Shown in pieces: positions 6,818-8,141 of a DNA stretch of 8,141 nt. Position 1 is the stretch's first letter. The number at the start of each line of letters is the position of its first letter. The position numbers were made by a program, and so were the translations under genes. This DNA comes from Mycobacterium sp. (GTDB taxonomy: Bacteria; Actinomycetota; Actinomycetes; Mycobacteriales; Mycobacteriaceae): NCBI GenBank assembly GCA_025965815.1, contig JAOPWF010000007.1, positions 1-8,141 on the forward strand. Reading direction: 5' to 3'. Under the pieces are notes generated by a model. That model ran no database searches. It saw nothing but the letters and a program-made list of their open reading frames with translations, and was not told the DNA's origin.

Positions 6818-7746
6818 CCCGCCCCCTGGCGATCGTCGGCCCCACCGGCACCGGCAAATCCGCGCTGGCGCTGGCGGTGGCGGAGAGATTGAGCGGTGAA
6901 ATCGGCGTTGAGATTGTCAATGCCGACGCCATGCAGCTCTACCGCGGTATGGACATCGGGACTGCCAAGCTCACCGTCGCCGAGCGACACGGGATAGCGC
7001 ATCACCAGCTCGACGTGCTCGATGTGGCCGAGACCGCGACCGTCGCGCGCTATCAACGGGCCGCGGCCGACGACATAGAACGGATCGCCGACCGCGGCGC
7101 GGTGCCGATAGTGGTCGGCGGGTCGATGATGTACATCCAGTCGCTGCTGGACGAATGGTCGTTTCCCGCCACCGACCCGGTGGTGCGGGCTCGCTTCGAA
7201 CGACGGCTCGAGGAGATCGGGCCGGAAAATCTGCACAACGACCTGGCGCGCGTCGACGCCGCGGCGGCCGCGTCGATTCTGCCCACCGACGGTCGCCGGA
7301 TCGTGCGGGCGCTGGAGGTGGTGGAGCTCACCGGTCAGCCGTTCGCCGCGTCGGCGCCGGCCATCGGGGCGCCGCGCTGGGACACCGCCATCGTCGGATT
7401 GGATTGGGACACCGCGGTTCTAGATACGCGGCTGGCCCAGCGCACCGAGAAGATGTTCGCCGACGGCCTGGTCGACGAGGTGCGCTCGCTCCTGGGCCGC
7501 GGCCTGCGTGACGGCGTGACCGCGTCGCGCGCACTGGGCTACGCCCAGGTGGTCGCCGCACTGGACGCCGGCGGTGACGCCGACGCGATCGACTGGGCCC
7601 GTGAGCTGACCTTCGTCGGCACCCGCCGCTACGTCCGCCGACAGCGGTCCTGGTTCCGCCGGGACCACCGAATCACCTGGCTCGGTGGTGCGGGCCCGCA
7701 GGAGAACGTCGAGGCCACGCTGCGGGCCTGGCGACACGTATCCTGA
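6814..7746 (+). CDS. miaA: tRNA dimethylallyltransferase MiaA
   Basis: MiaA transfers a dimethylallyl group from DMAPP to N6 of A37 in tRNAs reading UNN codons, giving i6A37, the substrate of MiaB. The 310-residue product is of normal family length. It has the P-loop GPTGTGKS (9-16), the [17 protein letters not shown] block (36-52) with the probable catalytic base D38, [15 protein letters not shown] (67-81), [12 protein letters not shown] (101-112) and [15 protein letters not shown] (155-169). The tRNA-binding [16 protein letters not shown] (230-245) and C-terminal [16 protein letters not shown] (269-284) are also present. GTG 6814 is preferred: it sits one residue before [10 protein letters not shown], forms a GTGA overlap with the previous stop, and has GGGGA at 6800-6804 upstream. 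An in-frame GTG at 6769 would add 15 residues deep inside the previous gene. All key residues are intact. Confidence 0.96.
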   Translation: MTRPLAIVGPTGTGKSALALAVAERLSGEIGVEIVNADAMQLYRGMDIGTAKLTVAERHGIAHHQLDVLDVAETATVARYQRAAADDIERIADRGAVPIVVGGSMMYIQSLLDEWSFPATDPVVRARFERRLEEIGPENLHNDLARVDAAAAASILPTDGRRIVRALEVVELTGQPFAASAPAIGAPRWDTAIVGLDWDTAVLDTRLAQRTEKMFADGLVDEVRSLLGRGLRDGVTASRALGYAQVVAALDAGGDADAIDWARELTFVGTRRYVRRQRSWFRRDHRITWLGGAGPQENVEATLRAWRHVS

Positions 7747-7753
7747 ACAGGTG
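7739..7753 (+). promoter_or_regulatory. Candidate leaderless promoter -10 box of dapF, inside the miaA end
   Basis: TATCCT (7739-7744) fits TANNNT and is followed by exactly 6 nt (GAACAG) and the dapF GTG at 7751. The last T of the box is also the first base of the miaA TGA. No Shine-Dalgarno sequence is seen in the 4-bp gap or just before it, favouring leaderless expression from this box. Confidence 0.5.
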
Positions 7754-8141
7754 ATCTTCGCCAAGGGCCACGGCACGCAGAACGATTTCGTGCTGCTGCC
7801 CGACCTGGACGCCCGGCTGTCGCTGGCCCCCGCCGCGGTCGCTGCGTTATGCGACCGGCGTCGCGGGCTGGGCGCCGACGGCGTGCTGCGGGTCACCACC
7901 GCGAAAGCGGCGGCGGCCGCCGGAGTGTTCGACCGGTTGCCCGAGGGCGTCGCCGCCGACGACTGGTACATGGACTACCGCAACGCCGACGGGTCGATCG
8001 CCCAGATGTGCGGCAACGGCGTGCGGGTCTTCTCCCACTACCTGCGGGCCAGCGGGATGGAAACCCGCTACGAGTTCGTCGTCGGGTCGCTGGCCGGACC
8101 ACGCCCCGTGGTGCTGCACCACTCGGACGCCACCGGCGCCG
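7751..8141 (+). CDS. dapF: Diaminopimelate epimerase DapF (3' part beyond window)
   Basis: DapF interconverts LL- and meso-diaminopimelate, supplying lysine and the peptidoglycan cross-linking residue of mycobacteria. It is PLP-independent and uses two cysteines. From GTG 7751, 130 codons lie in the window, about 45% of the usual 280-290. The N-terminal domain is recognisable: [14 protein letters not shown] (3-16) with substrate-binding N11, [10 protein letters not shown] (37-46), [12 protein letters not shown] (71-82) with N78, and the first catalytic Cys, C87, in QMCGNGVR (85-92). The second Cys would be beyond the edge. [12 protein letters not shown] (109-120) matches my memory of M. tuberculosis DapF. 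It follows miaA by 4 bp, so read-through from miaA is likely in addition to the candidate promoter at its start. Confidence 0.95.
   Translation, partial: MIFAKGHGTQNDFVLLPDLDARLSLAPAAVAALCDRRRGLGADGVLRVTTAKAAAAAGVFDRLPEGVAADDWYMDYRNADGSIAQMCGNGVRVFSHYLRASGMETRYEFVVGSLAGPRPVVLHHSDATGA

Noticed and set aside
6369..7236. Minus-strand frames opposite the LigB-like gene and miaA
   Set aside because: They are Arg/Pro/His-rich, without domains or ribosome sites, and antisense to confident genes.
1..8141. Mobile element, CRISPR array, toxin-antitoxin, prophage or tRNA attachment site
   Set aside because: No transposase or integrase motifs, direct-repeat arrays, tRNA-like folds or compositional break were seen; all genes fit a conserved chromosomal block.

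Overview
The window is very probably chromosomal DNA of a Mycobacterium or a close actinobacterial relative. It is GC-rich, uses many GTG starts and has densely packed, overlapping genes. The gene order miaB, small membrane protein, DUF349 protein, integral membrane transporter, LigB-like protein, miaA, dapF matches, from memory, the M. tuberculosis block Rv2733c to Rv2726c in order and relative orientation. No tRNA, rRNA, insertion sequence, prophage, CRISPR array or toxin-antitoxin pair was seen. This is conserved core genome, not an accessory island.

Left edge (1-1351, minus strand): the 5' half of a glutamate-type ABC importer operon, with ATPase gluA followed after 23 bp by the lipoprotein binding protein gluB, which runs off the window. 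Permease genes would be expected beyond the edge. A 91-bp divergent spacer separates gluA from miaB on the plus strand. miaB overlaps a four-helix membrane protein gene, which ends tail to tail with a minus-strand DUF349 coiled-coil protein. The two stop codons share one CTAG.

Right part (4960-8141): a 227-bp divergent spacer with two short hairpins leads to a plus-strand series. This is an EamA/DMT-like transporter, a class III extradiol dioxygenase-like (LigB superfamily) protein, miaA overlapping it by a GTGA, and dapF truncated by the window end. MiaA and MiaB act in sequence on tRNA A37 (prenylation, then methylthiolation). DapF makes meso-diaminopimelate for lysine and peptidoglycan. 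The roles of the membrane, DUF349 and LigB-like proteins are not known to me.

The most notable observations are: (1) MiaB has glycine (G29) where the family has the first of three cysteines that bind the auxiliary [4Fe-4S] cluster; (2) three genes (miaB, the LigB-like gene, dapF) have a TANNNT box exactly 6 nt before a GTG start, the layout of mycobacterial leaderless promoters; (3) the LigB-like protein appears to lack the N-terminal metal-binding histidine; (4) the convergent gene pair has no intergenic space. I did not find a clearly new multi-gene system.
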